Positions 1 to 7,195 of a stretch of DNA of 14,430 nucleotides are shown here, piece by piece (the first letter of the stretch is position 1; each line of letters starts with the position of its first letter). Both the position numbers and the translations under genes were made by a program. The stretch is taken from NCBI GenBank assembly GCA_964443525.1, contig CAYUCY010000039.1:1-14430 (forward strand), in the 5' to 3' direction. The notes beneath the pieces are model-generated. The model was given only the letters and a program-made list of their open reading frames with translations, was not told the origin of the DNA and did no database searches. The stretch is from CAYUCY01 sp964443525. Lineage in GTDB: Bacteria; Pseudomonadota; Alphaproteobacteria; Caedimonadales; Caedimonadaceae.

Positions 1-118
1 CATCCTTTGATGGTAAGTTTTCGTACTTTACACCATCACACTCTGGGACTAAACAGCTAGCCTCTATTGCAAAAAATTTTGCGATAGTCGCATTCAAGAA
101 AGAAATGATTTTTTTCAT
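1..118 (-). CDS. Small exported protein, 5' part only (runs off the left edge)
   Basis: An open frame starts at an ATG at 116-118 on the minus strand and runs to the window edge, 39 codons without a stop. A purine-rich AAGGGAGA lies 8 nt before the ATG and serves as a good ribosome binding site. The visible N-terminus begins MKKIISFLNA, followed by hydrophobic residues and then Cys and acidic residues, which resembles a weak signal peptide followed by a mature region with two cysteines (residues 22 and 27). It diverges from the MFS gene, with 93 nt between the two starts. I do not recognise the family, and the rest of the gene lies outside the window. A chance open frame of this length is possible; the clear Shine-Dalgarno is the main support. 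Confidence 0.5.
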   Translation of the reverse strand, partial: MKKIISFLNATIAKFFAIEASCLVPECDGVKYENLPSKD

Positions 119-147
119 TTATTTATTCTCCCTTATGATTTCATGTG

Positions 148-176
148 TTTACATCTTAAAGAAAATTTAAGATACC
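148..176 (+). promoter_or_regulatory. Candidate promoter with an embedded dyad, upstream of the MFS transporter
   Basis: TTTACA at 148-153 resembles a -35 box; 17 nt later GATACC at 171-176 is a poor -10 (3 of 6). Between and overlapping them is a perfect inverted repeat, ATCTTAAA (153-160) and TTTAAGAT (166-173), separated by 5 nt. A perfect 8-bp dyad placed here could be an operator for either divergent gene. The -10 match is weak, so the promoter call is tentative; the dyad itself is directly visible. Confidence 0.3.
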
Positions 177-211
177 GTCGGTAGAATCCTCCAAAAGGAT
201 ATAGGTTTTTT

Positions 212-1438
212 ATGTTTCGTCTGATTCCGTCCGTCTCTTCTCCCCTTATCAGTGTCTTTATTTTGATGCTGGGAGTGGGTCTTATGTATTCGCTGACACC
301 CCTTCATTTACAAGCGATGGGACACACAGAATGGGTCATCGGTGTTGTCACAGCCGTTCATGCGATTGGGATGATGCTCGGTTCATTCAAGGTAGCAGGC
401 CTTATTTTAAGGGTCGGGCATATCAGGACCTACGCTTGCTTTGCCTCTCTCATCGCAGCAGTCACCCTGCTTCAGGGGCTTTGGCTGAACGTCTATGTTT
501 GGAGCCTTTTGCGCTTTATTGCAGGGTATGCGGTTGCGGCTCTTTACCTCGTCATCGAAAGCTGGATGCTTTCTGCAAGTGAGACAAAGACCAGAGGAAA
601 GCTTCTCTCCCTTTATATGGTTGCCATCTATGGAGCTCAGGGTTTGGGACAATTTTTCCTTAAAATAGCGGGGTTTGAAAGTTTGGTGCTTTATGCGCTC
701 GTGACGATTCTGGCCTCTCTTTCGGTTATTCCTCTTTCTTTGACTCGAATCGGCCATCCCGAGATCCATCAACCTCGAGTTCTCAACTTGATCGACACCT
801 ATCGGGTTTCTCCGAGCGGGGTGATCGGTTGTATCGCAAGCGGTCTTTTGTTGGGATCCATTTCAAGTATGGTACCGATTTCCTCAAAGGCGTTCGGTTT
901 TAGCCTTTCAGATATTGCTTGGATCATGTTCATCATAGTTACAGGCGGTATGGTGCTTCAGTTCCCCGTCGGCTATCTTTCGGATCGATATGATCGGCGT
1001 TCCGTTTTGGGGTATATTAGTTTGATGGGAGCAGCCGTCTGTTTGCCGACCTTGATTTTTGGCCATTTGCCGCTCCAGGTCATGGCGACTTTTTTATTTT
1101 TCTTCGGGGGCGCCGCCTACACCATTTATCCCGTCGTCATCAGCCAGGCGTGCGAATCTTTCGACCCCGGCGACATTGTCTCTGCTACCCAAGCGTTGAT
1201 CCTCGCCTACGGAGTCGGTGCCATCATCGGCCCGCTTTTTGCCTCTGGCTTTATTGAAGTCTTAGGCCCCAGAGGTCTTTATCTCTATTACGGGATTACA
1301 AGCACTCTGTTGGGTCTTTTCTTCCTCTACCGAACGAACGTCAAGGCGCCTCCCGAAGAACATACGGAGTACTTGGCTGTCCCCTCTACAACGCCTGTTA
1401 TGGCGGAGCTCGACCCGCGAATGGGGGAGGAGGAATAA
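212..1438 (+). CDS. MFS transporter, YcaD-like
   Basis: A 408-residue protein made almost entirely of hydrophobic segments, consistent with a 12-helix major facilitator in the inner membrane. The loop between helices 8 and 9 has the MFS motif-A repeat GYLSDRYDRRSVL (about residues 253-266). From family knowledge it resembles E. coli YcaD: an RF-AG segment followed by V-ES in the fourth helix region, a RG-LL--YM segment after it, and YPV---ACE followed by a QAL-L-Y-VG--GP segment in the second half. The YcaD group has no firmly assigned substrate, so none is given. The C-terminal 30 residues are polar and end in an acidic cluster. The start is supported by AAAAGGAT 11 nt upstream, with a second weak TAGG 6 nt upstream. 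It stands alone on the plus strand, with no clear terminator after it. Confidence 0.88.
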   Translation: MFRLIPSVSSPLISVFILMLGVGLMYSLTPLHLQAMGHTEWVIGVVTAVHAIGMMLGSFKVAGLILRVGHIRTYACFASLIAAVTLLQGLWLNVYVWSLLRFIAGYAVAALYLVIESWMLSASETKTRGKLLSLYMVAIYGAQGLGQFFLKIAGFESLVLYALVTILASLSVIPLSLTRIGHPEIHQPRVLNLIDTYRVSPSGVIGCIASGLLLGSISSMVPISSKAFGFSLSDIAWIMFIIVTGGMVLQFPVGYLSDRYDRRSVLGYISLMGAAVCLPTLIFGHLPLQVMATFLFFFGGAAYTIYPVVISQACESFDPGDIVSATQALILAYGVGAIIGPLFASGFIEVLGPRGLYLYYGITSTLLGLFFLYRTNVKAPPEEHTEYLAVPSTTPVMAELDPRMGEEE

Positions 1439-1584
1439 ATTATTTTGTCATGGACGGAGCAAAAGATCGGGCCTGATCAAAATCGGTTGGTCAAGCTTCA
1501 AACCCTTGAGCTCAACTTATTATTTAAACAATAAAAAATTATAATACTACCTCAAAAAAGTAAGGTAATTAAAACTATCAAAGC

Positions 1585-1947
1585 TTATTCTATATGAACA
1601 TATCTATAGGCTTGTTCGCTATAACGTTCGAATTGGGAATACCATTTTTTCATGTCACTTTGTAAAATACGCCAACGGGTCGCATCTTCGGGTTTTAGAT
1701 CTTTGTAATCAACGTCCGGATTATACCTTGCTTGCAGATCTCTATAGAAATCGTGAAACGCATGAACGGCCTGTACATAGTTTTGGATGTGAGGTTGGGC
1801 GTTTTGTTCAAGCTCTTCAACGACTTGCCTGCGTTTCTCTGGAAGTTTCTCTTTAATCGCCGGAGGGAGCAAAGGAAATGAAGCCATGGAAGGAAAGCAT
1901 ATACTAATTCCTAAAAGAAAAAGACTTACTTTTTTAAGTTTAAGCAT
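1585..1947 (-). CDS. Small exported protein of unknown function
   Basis: The 120-residue product begins with a Lys-rich n-region and a hydrophobic stretch (residues 4-19) and has an SMA cleavage site, so signal peptidase I would cut after about residue 22. The mature part (about 98 residues) has no cysteine and is rich in charged and aromatic residues, with predicted helices and many Tyr, Gln and Glu near the C-terminus. I do not recognise the family. It lies 62 nt downstream of the DUF192 gene on the same strand and may be read through from the mnmA operon or have its own promoter in the AT-rich gap. AGGGA directly abuts the start codon, and AAGAAAG lies further upstream, so the ribosome binding site is not ideal, but no better in-frame ATG exists. 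Confidence 0.72.
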   Translation of the reverse strand: MLKLKKVSLFLLGISICFPSMASFPLLPPAIKEKLPEKRRQVVEELEQNAQPHIQNYVQAVHAFHDFYRDLQARYNPDVDYKDLKPEDATRWRILQSDMKKWYSQFERYSEQAYRYVHIE

Positions 1948-2009
1948 TCCCTATTTTCTTTCTTAAGTTTTTTATAAAGACAGTATACAGATTTTTATAG
2001 CGGAAGAAA

Positions 2010-2453
2010 TTAAAAAAGCTCTCCATCTGAATGAGCGCATATTCCTTTTCCAAGGCCATATTTTTCAGTCTCATCTGCTCTTATTTCCAAGACTGCTTTT
2101 GCGCGCTCCTTTCCTTTAAGGCGCTTTTGGGAAAAGGGGCTTCCTCGAGCAATTTCTTGGATGCAGCCCTTCTCATCCAAGAAAAGGAGGTCTAAGGCAA
2201 GCTGAGTATCTTTCATCCAAAAAACGGGAATGTGAGGGATTTGAAAATAAAAAAGCATCCCTTCCCGCTCCCTCAAGTCGGTACGTCCAGCAAGCCCACG
2301 GCTTTGTTGTTCGGGAGTGAGAGCTAATTCCACGTTAAGCGTTACGGGGCCTTCCTTCGTTTGAAAGGTGAGCTCATGCCTTTCTTGAGAGAACAGCGGA
2401 ACGGAGCGCATCAGGAAAATGCCTGTTAAGAGAAAGAATTTAATGATGCTCAT
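2010..2453 (-). CDS. DUF192 family exported protein
   Basis: A 147-residue protein with an N-terminal hydrophobic signal segment (about residues 4-21) and a complete DUF192 domain (about 27-143). Family hallmarks are visible: GLAGRTDL followed by GMLFYF (about residues 53-70), then FWMKDTQLALDLLFLD (about 78-93) and a C-terminal AVLEI segment. DUF192 proteins are small beta-rich periplasmic or secreted proteins common in proteobacteria and archaea; their biochemical role is not settled. The start codon overlaps the end of mnmA by 14 nt, with no separate Shine-Dalgarno, which points to translational coupling. A second in-frame ATG at residue 15 would destroy the signal peptide, so the first ATG is preferred. 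Confidence 0.9.
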   Translation of the reverse strand: MSIIKFFLLTGIFLMRSVPLFSQERHELTFQTKEGPVTLNVELALTPEQQSRGLAGRTDLREREGMLFYFQIPHIPVFWMKDTQLALDLLFLDEKGCIQEIARGSPFSQKRLKGKERAKAVLEIRADETEKYGLGKGICAHSDGELF

Positions 2454-3582
2454 GAGCGAGAGGCGCTTTTTCTATCCATCCGCCGCCTAAAACGCGCGTG
2501 CCGTCATAAAACACACAAGCTTGGCCCGGCGAAACCCCATACTCAGGAGTATCAAGGTTCACTTCGGCGGACGAGCCGTCAAGTCGGATCAGGGATGCGG
2601 GGAGTGGGGTTTGGGAAGAACGGTATTTAAGAGTGATTTCTTTTTTCTCGAGACCCTTATCATCTCCCAGCCAGTTAACGTCCTTCAGGATCATTTTTCG
2701 ACATTGAAGCGCCTCTCTCGGCCCCACAATGACCCGATGAGAGATGGGATCTAATTTTATGACATAAAGAGGTGTTACAGGAGCTTGAGCTGAGCCGAGA
2801 CCTCTCCTTTGTCCCACGGTGAAGTGAATAATGCCTTCATGACGGCCTAAGACCCGCCCGTCTAGATGGACGATTTCTCCCGCCTCAAGAGCTCCGGGGC
2901 GCAGGCGATTGACGATATTCACATAATTTCCGTCGGGGACGAAACAGATATCCTGGCTGTCAGGCTTTTCAGAGGTATCCAATCCGAGTCTGCGGGCATG
3001 GTCTCGGGTTTCACCTTTACTCATTCCGCCGAGAGGAAAACGCAGAAAGGCAAGTTGATCTTTTGTCGTCGCAAACAAGAAATAAGACTGATCACGGTTG
3101 GGGTCGACGCCCCGGTGAAGCTCGGGCCCTCCAGATCCTTTTTGCCACCGAACGTAATGACCGGTTGCAAGAGCCTCGCCACCCAAGGATTTTGCCATTT
3201 GAAACATGTCTTTGAATTTGACCGTTTGATTGCATCTCACACAAGGAATAGGAGTTTCTCCTCGCAGATACGCATTGGCAAAGTCCTCCATGACTTGGGC
3301 TTTAAACTTGGATTCATAATCGAGAACATAATGAGGAATCCCGATTTGCTGTGCAACGCGCTTTGCATCATAAATATCCTGCCCCGCACAACAAGCTTTT
3401 TTCTTTTGAACCATTTCCCCTTGGTCATAGAGCTGCATGGTGAGCCCCACGAAGTCATTGCCGGCTTCTTTAAATAGAGCTGCTGTAACTGAACTGTCCA
3501 CACCACCCGACATGGCAACGACAACCCGTGTTTGCTTCGGATTCTTCTCAAGCCCGATCGTCTCTTTAATATTCTTCATCAT
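2440..3582 (-). CDS. mnmA: tRNA-specific 2-thiouridylase MnmA
   Basis: The 380-residue cytoplasmic enzyme puts sulfur on U34 of tRNA Lys, Glu and Gln, activating the base with ATP. It shows the PP-loop SGGVDSS at residues 25-31, a GHYVRW segment at 141-146, DQSYFLF at 164-170, and the second catalytic cysteine in DSQDICF (C213). The first catalytic cysteine is C117 in PCVRCN, aligned with the CN-K/T-KFK region of the E. coli enzyme. Here it forms a CXXC pair with C114. The CXXC-plus-Cys version of MnmA has been reported to bind a [4Fe-4S] cluster, unlike the DXXC version. Length is typical. It overlaps the upstream Rsm22-type gene by 17 nt and the downstream DUF192 gene by 14 nt, so it sits inside a tightly coupled operon. 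Two tandem ATGs are possible starts; the first is used. Confidence 0.97.
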   Translation of the reverse strand: MMKNIKETIGLEKNPKQTRVVVAMSGGVDSSVTAALFKEAGNDFVGLTMQLYDQGEMVQKKKACCAGQDIYDAKRVAQQIGIPHYVLDYESKFKAQVMEDFANAYLRGETPIPCVRCNQTVKFKDMFQMAKSLGGEALATGHYVRWQKGSGGPELHRGVDPNRDQSYFLFATTKDQLAFLRFPLGGMSKGETRDHARRLGLDTSEKPDSQDICFVPDGNYVNIVNRLRPGALEAGEIVHLDGRVLGRHEGIIHFTVGQRRGLGSAQAPVTPLYVIKLDPISHRVIVGPREALQCRKMILKDVNWLGDDKGLEKKEITLKYRSSQTPLPASLIRLDGSSAEVNLDTPEYGVSPGQACVFYDGTRVLGGGWIEKAPLAHEHH

Positions 3583-4531
3583 TTTTTAAATTAAAAGTCT
3601 GACCCCAAGAGATTTTTTTAGCCCTCTTGTAATCTTCCTTATGTCTTTTTGAAATAATTCTTCTTTCTAAACCATCCCTTGTACATAAATCAAGAGTCAC
3701 GTGCCCTGAACCCAAAAGAGGTCTTTTAATCACGCGAGAGTCTCCTGAGTTTAAGACATGACGCGAGAAGACCAGGTAAGAATATTTTTCATCTTCGTAA
3801 GGAAGGAAAGCTTCTTTTATGATGCGATGGAATTTAGGCCGTTCCAACCGAACGGAAAAATGACACCAGTCACCTTCTTTAAGAGGACAAGGGTGTTGAT
3901 GAGGGCAGGGGGAAAGGAGATTCGCCCCCTTGCCGAGGAGGGTTTCCCGCGCTTCCATTAAAATATCATACCCGCGAGGCGTCCCTGGCTCGATCAAAAC
4001 AAAAAAAGCTTTTGACGCTTCCCATGCTTTTTGAAGAATTTCAGGATGGGAAAGATCATCCAATTCATTCAAAACGTAGCTGAGAGTAACAAGATCGTGA
4101 GGTGGGAAGTCCTGATCACTATAAAGAGAGCTCACCCGCGTGGTTAAAGGAGGCAAATCTGGAATATCTTCAAGAAGCTTTTTGCCTAGCTCTAAAAGAG
4201 CGCTGTCTTGCTCAAAAAACGTTGCCGATGAGAGAGAAAAAAGATCTTTTGCGGCCCAAAAAACCGTTCCCGGCCCCGCTCCGAGATCAAGGAGAGAGGC
4301 GATTTGCTTATAGTGAGGTAAAAGATCTTCAAAGACTCTTCTAGCGGCTGCATAGGTGGCAGGCATTCTGGTTGCAAGGTAAGATAAGCGTTCCGTCTCT
4401 GAGCTTAAATGACGAGAGGCGTCGAGGTCGTGGTAGGATTCCGTCACATGATGACGGGCCGCCTTAAGACCTTTTAGAGTATTGCTGCTTAAAAGACGTT
4501 CAACGGCATGAGAGAGCTCTTTCGGCAGCAA
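3566..4531 (-). CDS. Rsm22-family small-ribosomal-subunit methyltransferase-like protein
   Basis: A 321-residue protein with a class I SAM-methyltransferase fold. RMPATYAA is at residues 55-62, the SAM-binding motif LLDLGAGPGT at 80-89, and LSYVLNEL at 150-157. A C-terminal four-cysteine set follows: C209, C215 and C223 in the C-P-H...C-P-L...WCHFS region, and C283. In the mitochondrial relatives (yeast Rsm22, human METTL17) four cysteines with this kind of spacing hold a [4Fe-4S] cluster, and the protein assists assembly of the small ribosomal subunit. Whether the bacterial members methylate rRNA is not settled. The start is TTG at 4529-4531, supported by AAGGA 8 nt upstream in the short gap after the ferredoxin stop; no in-frame ATG precedes motif I at a plausible place. 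The 3' end overlaps mnmA by 17 nt. The C-terminal tail is strongly basic, as expected for RNA contact. Confidence 0.9.
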   Translation of the reverse strand: MLPKELSHAVERLLSSNTLKGLKAARHHVTESYHDLDASRHLSSETERLSYLATRMPATYAAARRVFEDLLPHYKQIASLLDLGAGPGTVFWAAKDLFSLSSATFFEQDSALLELGKKLLEDIPDLPPLTTRVSSLYSDQDFPPHDLVTLSYVLNELDDLSHPEILQKAWEASKAFFVLIEPGTPRGYDILMEARETLLGKGANLLSPCPHQHPCPLKEGDWCHFSVRLERPKFHRIIKEAFLPYEDEKYSYLVFSRHVLNSGDSRVIKRPLLGSGHVTLDLCTRDGLERRIISKRHKEDYKRAKKISWGQTFNLKNDEEY

Positions 4532-4544
4532 AAGTAAAATCCTT

Positions 4545-4880
4545 TTAAGAATCGATCATCATGTTTCGGGTGGCGGCCGGCAAGGTAACCGTAAGGCCGT
4601 CAAGTTCAGGCGTGATAATGATCTGGCATCCGAGGCGAGAGGTGGGTGTGAGACCGAAGGCAAGATCCAGCATATCCTCTTCCTCTTCTCGGGCCTCGGG
4701 TAGGGCTTCATACCATTCCGGATCAACGATTACATGGCACGTCGAACACGCGAGAGATCCCTCACAAGCCCCTTCCAGATCAATATTGTTTTGGTGGGCG
4801 ATCTCGAGAACGGAGAGACCGAGAGGAGCATCCACCTCAATCTTTTCGCCTTTGGGGGTGATGAAGGTCATCTTCGGCAT
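4545..4880 (-). CDS. [2Fe-2S] ferredoxin, adrenodoxin type
   Basis: A 111-residue soluble electron carrier. The cluster ligands are C39, C45 and C48 in CEGSLACSTC and C85 in RLGCQI, which is the CX5CX2CX36C pattern of vertebrate-type (adrenodoxin, Isc Fdx) ferredoxins. The acidic helix (about residues 55-72, with four consecutive Glu) is the usual partner-binding face. An upstream in-frame ATG at 4946 would add 22 basic residues, but the ATG at 4878-4880 has AGAGGA 7 nt upstream and gives the normal family length, so it is chosen. It lies 13 nt after the oxygenase stop and 13 nt before the Rsm22-type start. Likely partners are Fe-S cluster assembly or the Fe-S enzymes encoded next to it; the isc genes are not in this window. 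Confidence 0.95.
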   Translation of the reverse strand: MPKMTFITPKGEKIEVDAPLGLSVLEIAHQNNIDLEGACEGSLACSTCHVIVDPEWYEALPEAREEEEDMLDLAFGLTPTSRLGCQIIITPELDGLTVTLPAATRNMMIDS

Positions 4881-4893
4881 TTTATTTCCTCTT

Positions 4894-5763
4894 TTATCTC
4901 TGGAGCTGTTCACTCTTTTGTTGTTCCGAGAGAAGACCGATTTCATTGAGCCGTTCTCTCAAATACTGATCGCTTGTGATGTCTCCGGTAAGCCTTGTCC
5001 TATCATGAGGGTGTAAAAACAACGGCATAGAGAGCCTTGACTTACTTATACCGTCGGAATCGGGGTTGGAAACCCTGTGGGTTGTCGACTTAAAATACCC
5101 CTGTGACATCTTTTGTAGCATATCTCCTGCATTAACCACAAGTTCGCCTGGATCGCAAGCAATTTTGTGCCATTTCCCCTTGAGATCCAGGGCTTCAAGA
5201 CCCGGCTGCGTTGCCGAAGGGAGAACCGTGAGAAGATCAATATCCTCATGTCCGGCGGCTCTGACCGCTTGAGGATCTTCACCGTCCTCAATCGGTGGAT
5301 AGTGTATGACCCGCAGCAAAGAACAACGAGAGCCTGCAACCATGTCGCTCAAAGGCAGGGAATAGAGAGATTGAATGTCTTCTGGGCTTTCCCGTTCAAT
5401 CCAAGCAAGAAGCTGACATGCGATACGCTCTAGCATATCATACAATTTTTCCGTTCTAGAAGACATTCCTTTCGGCAGCCCGTACCACTTATAATAATGA
5501 TAGAATTCTTTGAGGTCCTTTGCATTATACCCTTTCGCGTTTTCGCTTTTAAAGGGAAAATATCCGGCCTGCACCCGGGGATCAAAAGTGTAGGCGAATT
5601 TTTCCTCACTCTTAAAAAAATCCTCCCACTCTTTGTACGTGCTAAAAATCAGGTCGGGCGGAACCGGGTGATTTTTAATGACAGCGAATCCCGTTTCCCT
5701 AAGAGACTTTACAAAATCATCACAAGCCGTAGGTGCTTGGTAGTCAACGGTCAGGACTTTCAT
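4894..5763 (-). CDS. 2-oxoglutarate/Fe(II) oxygenase, isopenicillin N synthase family
   Basis: A 289-residue protein with the two-part fold of this family. The N-terminal DIOX_N-like region (about 1-120) includes LRETGFAVIKNH at 21-32. The C-terminal double-stranded beta-helix (about 145-255) carries LRVIHYPP at 150-157, the iron ligands H172 and D174 in GHEDID, and H229 in THRV. The co-substrate-binding pair R243 and S245 is in SRLSMPLF. All catalytic positions are present, so it should be active; the substrate cannot be predicted. An upstream ATG at 5832 would add 23 residues, but it has no ribosome binding site and a polar, non-family extension. The ATG at 5761-5763, which begins MKVLTVDY, matches the usual start and follows a purine-rich AGAAAGAAAGA. 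It is the first gene of the ferredoxin-Rsm22-mnmA-DUF192 series and diverges from the porin gene. Confidence 0.9.
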   Translation of the reverse strand: MKVLTVDYQAPTACDDFVKSLRETGFAVIKNHPVPPDLIFSTYKEWEDFFKSEEKFAYTFDPRVQAGYFPFKSENAKGYNAKDLKEFYHYYKWYGLPKGMSSRTEKLYDMLERIACQLLAWIERESPEDIQSLYSLPLSDMVAGSRCSLLRVIHYPPIEDGEDPQAVRAAGHEDIDLLTVLPSATQPGLEALDLKGKWHKIACDPGELVVNAGDMLQKMSQGYFKSTTHRVSNPDSDGISKSRLSMPLFLHPHDRTRLTGDITSDQYLRERLNEIGLLSEQQKSEQLQR

Positions 5764-5816
5764 GGATCTTTCTTTCTCACTATTTTTCCACTCCAAAAGA
5801 TACCTGTCCGAGGGCT

Positions 5817-5834
5817 TTTTGGCCAGAGCCAAAA
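5817..5834. repeat. Short perfect inverted repeat in the oxygenase/porin divergent region
   Basis: TTTTGGC (5817-5823) and GCCAAAA (5828-5834) are perfect reverse complements separated by 4 nt. It lies upstream of the oxygenase start and upstream of the candidate porin promoter. It could be a small operator or an RNA hairpin in the oxygenase leader, or chance; no T-tract follows on either strand, so it is not a terminator. Confidence 0.3.
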
Positions 5835-5852
5835 TGAAAGTTTGGGAACTGC

Positions 5853-5880
5853 TTGCTTGCTATTTTAAAGAATTTATTAT
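5853..5880 (+). promoter_or_regulatory. Candidate sigma70-type promoter of the porin-lipoprotein-SulP unit
   Basis: TTGCTT (5853-5858) and TATTAT (5875-5880) are separated by 16 nt. Transcription would begin near 5887, giving a leader of about 25 nt that contains the GGGGAG ribosome binding site of the porin GTG start. Both boxes are reasonable but not consensus matches. Confidence 0.45.
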
Positions 5881-5911
5881 TAAATTTTAAAAAAGATCGG
5901 GGAGCGGATTT

Positions 5912-7195
5912 GTGTGGAAATTTTCAAGGAGATTCATCTGTCTTTTGCTGGTGATAAGCCCGGATGTCTTTGGTGCCTCCATTACAGGTGAGATCAAAGC
6001 TTTGCGATCTCAAGTTGCAGCCCTCTTGTCACGCATTGATGAGCTTGAAGCAAAGCAAGCAAAAACGGATGCTGCGATCTTGTCGGTAAAAAAGGTAGAG
6101 GATTTGCCTAAACCTCAGGCTCCTTTTGTTTCCTCAGGCGGGGATAAGGTGAAACTCACTGTGTCAGGACAAGTAAACCGAATTGCCCATTATATGGATA
6201 ACGGTCAAAACAGTCAGTGGGCCCATCAGGACAATCAGGTTTCATCCTCTCGGCTGAACCTGACCGGAACGGGAGAAATAAACCCTTCATTGACGGCCGG
6301 GGGTACGATCGAATTTGAAATTTCAACTGATCCTGCAGATTCCTTTGACGTCGGAGATTCATCTGTTCCGACCAAGTTCAGAGAACGTAAAGTTGAAGTA
6401 TTTCTGGACCACAAAAATCTCGGCAAGTTAACTCTGGGCAAGGGATCCGTTGCGGGCGACTCGACCTCGGAAGTGGATTATTCCTCTACGACTGCCGTCC
6501 ATTACTCCCAGATTGATGACATCGGAGGTGGTATTCGATTCTTTAATACGGTTACAAATTCCAAAGATGCGAGAACCGTGGGCCAGGCCTTTGATAGTAT
6601 GGACGGAGGGTCTCGACAGGACAGAATTCGCTATGATTCGCTTATATTCTGGGGTTTCCAGGTATCCACGTCCCATGCAAATCGTGACATCAGCGACATA
6701 GCTCTTCGCTATGCGTTTGAGAAGTTCAAGTGGAAAGGAGGAGCTGCTGCTGCCTTTACTAGCTTCCCGTTCATCGGCGCAACTCGCAGGGGTGCCAAGA
6801 TGTATAATGGATCGGTCTCCGTTCTGACGCCCATCGGCTTTTCTGTCACGGGGGCGATGGGGCTCAAGAAATATGGGGACCAAGGACGTAAAGACGCCGG
6901 ATTTTGGTGGCTCAAACTCGCCCAGGATCTCACTCTCTTTTCCTTCGGTAAGACCGCACTTTCCGTTGATTATGCCTTCACCCGAGCGGGAGCAGATGCA
7001 CCCGCTTTCGGGCTCGCCGATTTTCTTGTTATTAATACAGAACGCTATAATTCTTACGGATTTTTCGTCGTTCAGCATCTTGAAAAAGCCGCAACGGAAC
7101 TTTATGTAGGTATTCGCAAGCATGAACTCACGCGAGCTCATGCTCATTTCAAAAGCGTGATCAGTGCCTTCTTGGGAGCGCGGATTAAATTCTGA
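5912..7195 (+). CDS. Outer-membrane beta-barrel porin with N-terminal coiled coil
   Basis: A 427-residue protein. Residues 1-22 form a signal peptide (basic n-region, hydrophobic core, cleavage after about A22). Residues 24-60 form a heptad-like helix rich in Leu, Ala, Glu and Lys, as in porins that anchor to peptidoglycan or trimerise through a periplasmic coil. The rest (from about 80, KLTVSGQVNR) is alternating polar/hydrophobic beta strand and ends in Phe, the usual signal for the BAM insertion machinery. The family is recognised from overall pattern, not a precise motif, so the permeant substrate is unknown. The start is GTG at 5912-5914 with GGGGAG about 8 nt upstream; no ATG fits the signal peptide. 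Its TGA stop overlaps the next start by 1 nt (TGATG), and a SulP anion transporter follows, suggesting anion uptake. Confidence 0.85.
   Translation: MWKFSRRFICLLLVISPDVFGASITGEIKALRSQVAALLSRIDELEAKQAKTDAAILSVKKVEDLPKPQAPFVSSGGDKVKLTVSGQVNRIAHYMDNGQNSQWAHQDNQVSSSRLNLTGTGEINPSLTAGGTIEFEISTDPADSFDVGDSSVPTKFRERKVEVFLDHKNLGKLTLGKGSVAGDSTSEVDYSSTTAVHYSQIDDIGGGIRFFNTVTNSKDARTVGQAFDSMDGGSRQDRIRYDSLIFWGFQVSTSHANRDISDIALRYAFEKFKWKGGAAAAFTSFPFIGATRRGAKMYNGSVSVLTPIGFSVTGAMGLKKYGDQGRKDAGFWWLKLAQDLTLFSFGKTALSVDYAFTRAGADAPAFGLADFLVINTERYNSYGFFVVQHLEKAATELYVGIRKHELTRAHAHFKSVISAFLGARIKF

Noticed and set aside
1533..1567. TACCT/AGGTA hairpin near AT-rich runs as a terminator for the 1585-1947 gene
   Set aside because: The stem has only 5 bp with a 10-nt loop, and the T-run lies about 9 nt away.
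2866..3477. A 203-codon plus-strand frame inside mnmA
   Set aside because: mnmA has all family motifs on the other strand, and this frame has no ribosome binding site or recognisable domain.
6428..7147. A 239-codon open frame on the minus strand inside the porin gene
   Set aside because: It lies wholly within a well-supported gene, has no signal or motif, and its composition is that of an antisense shadow.
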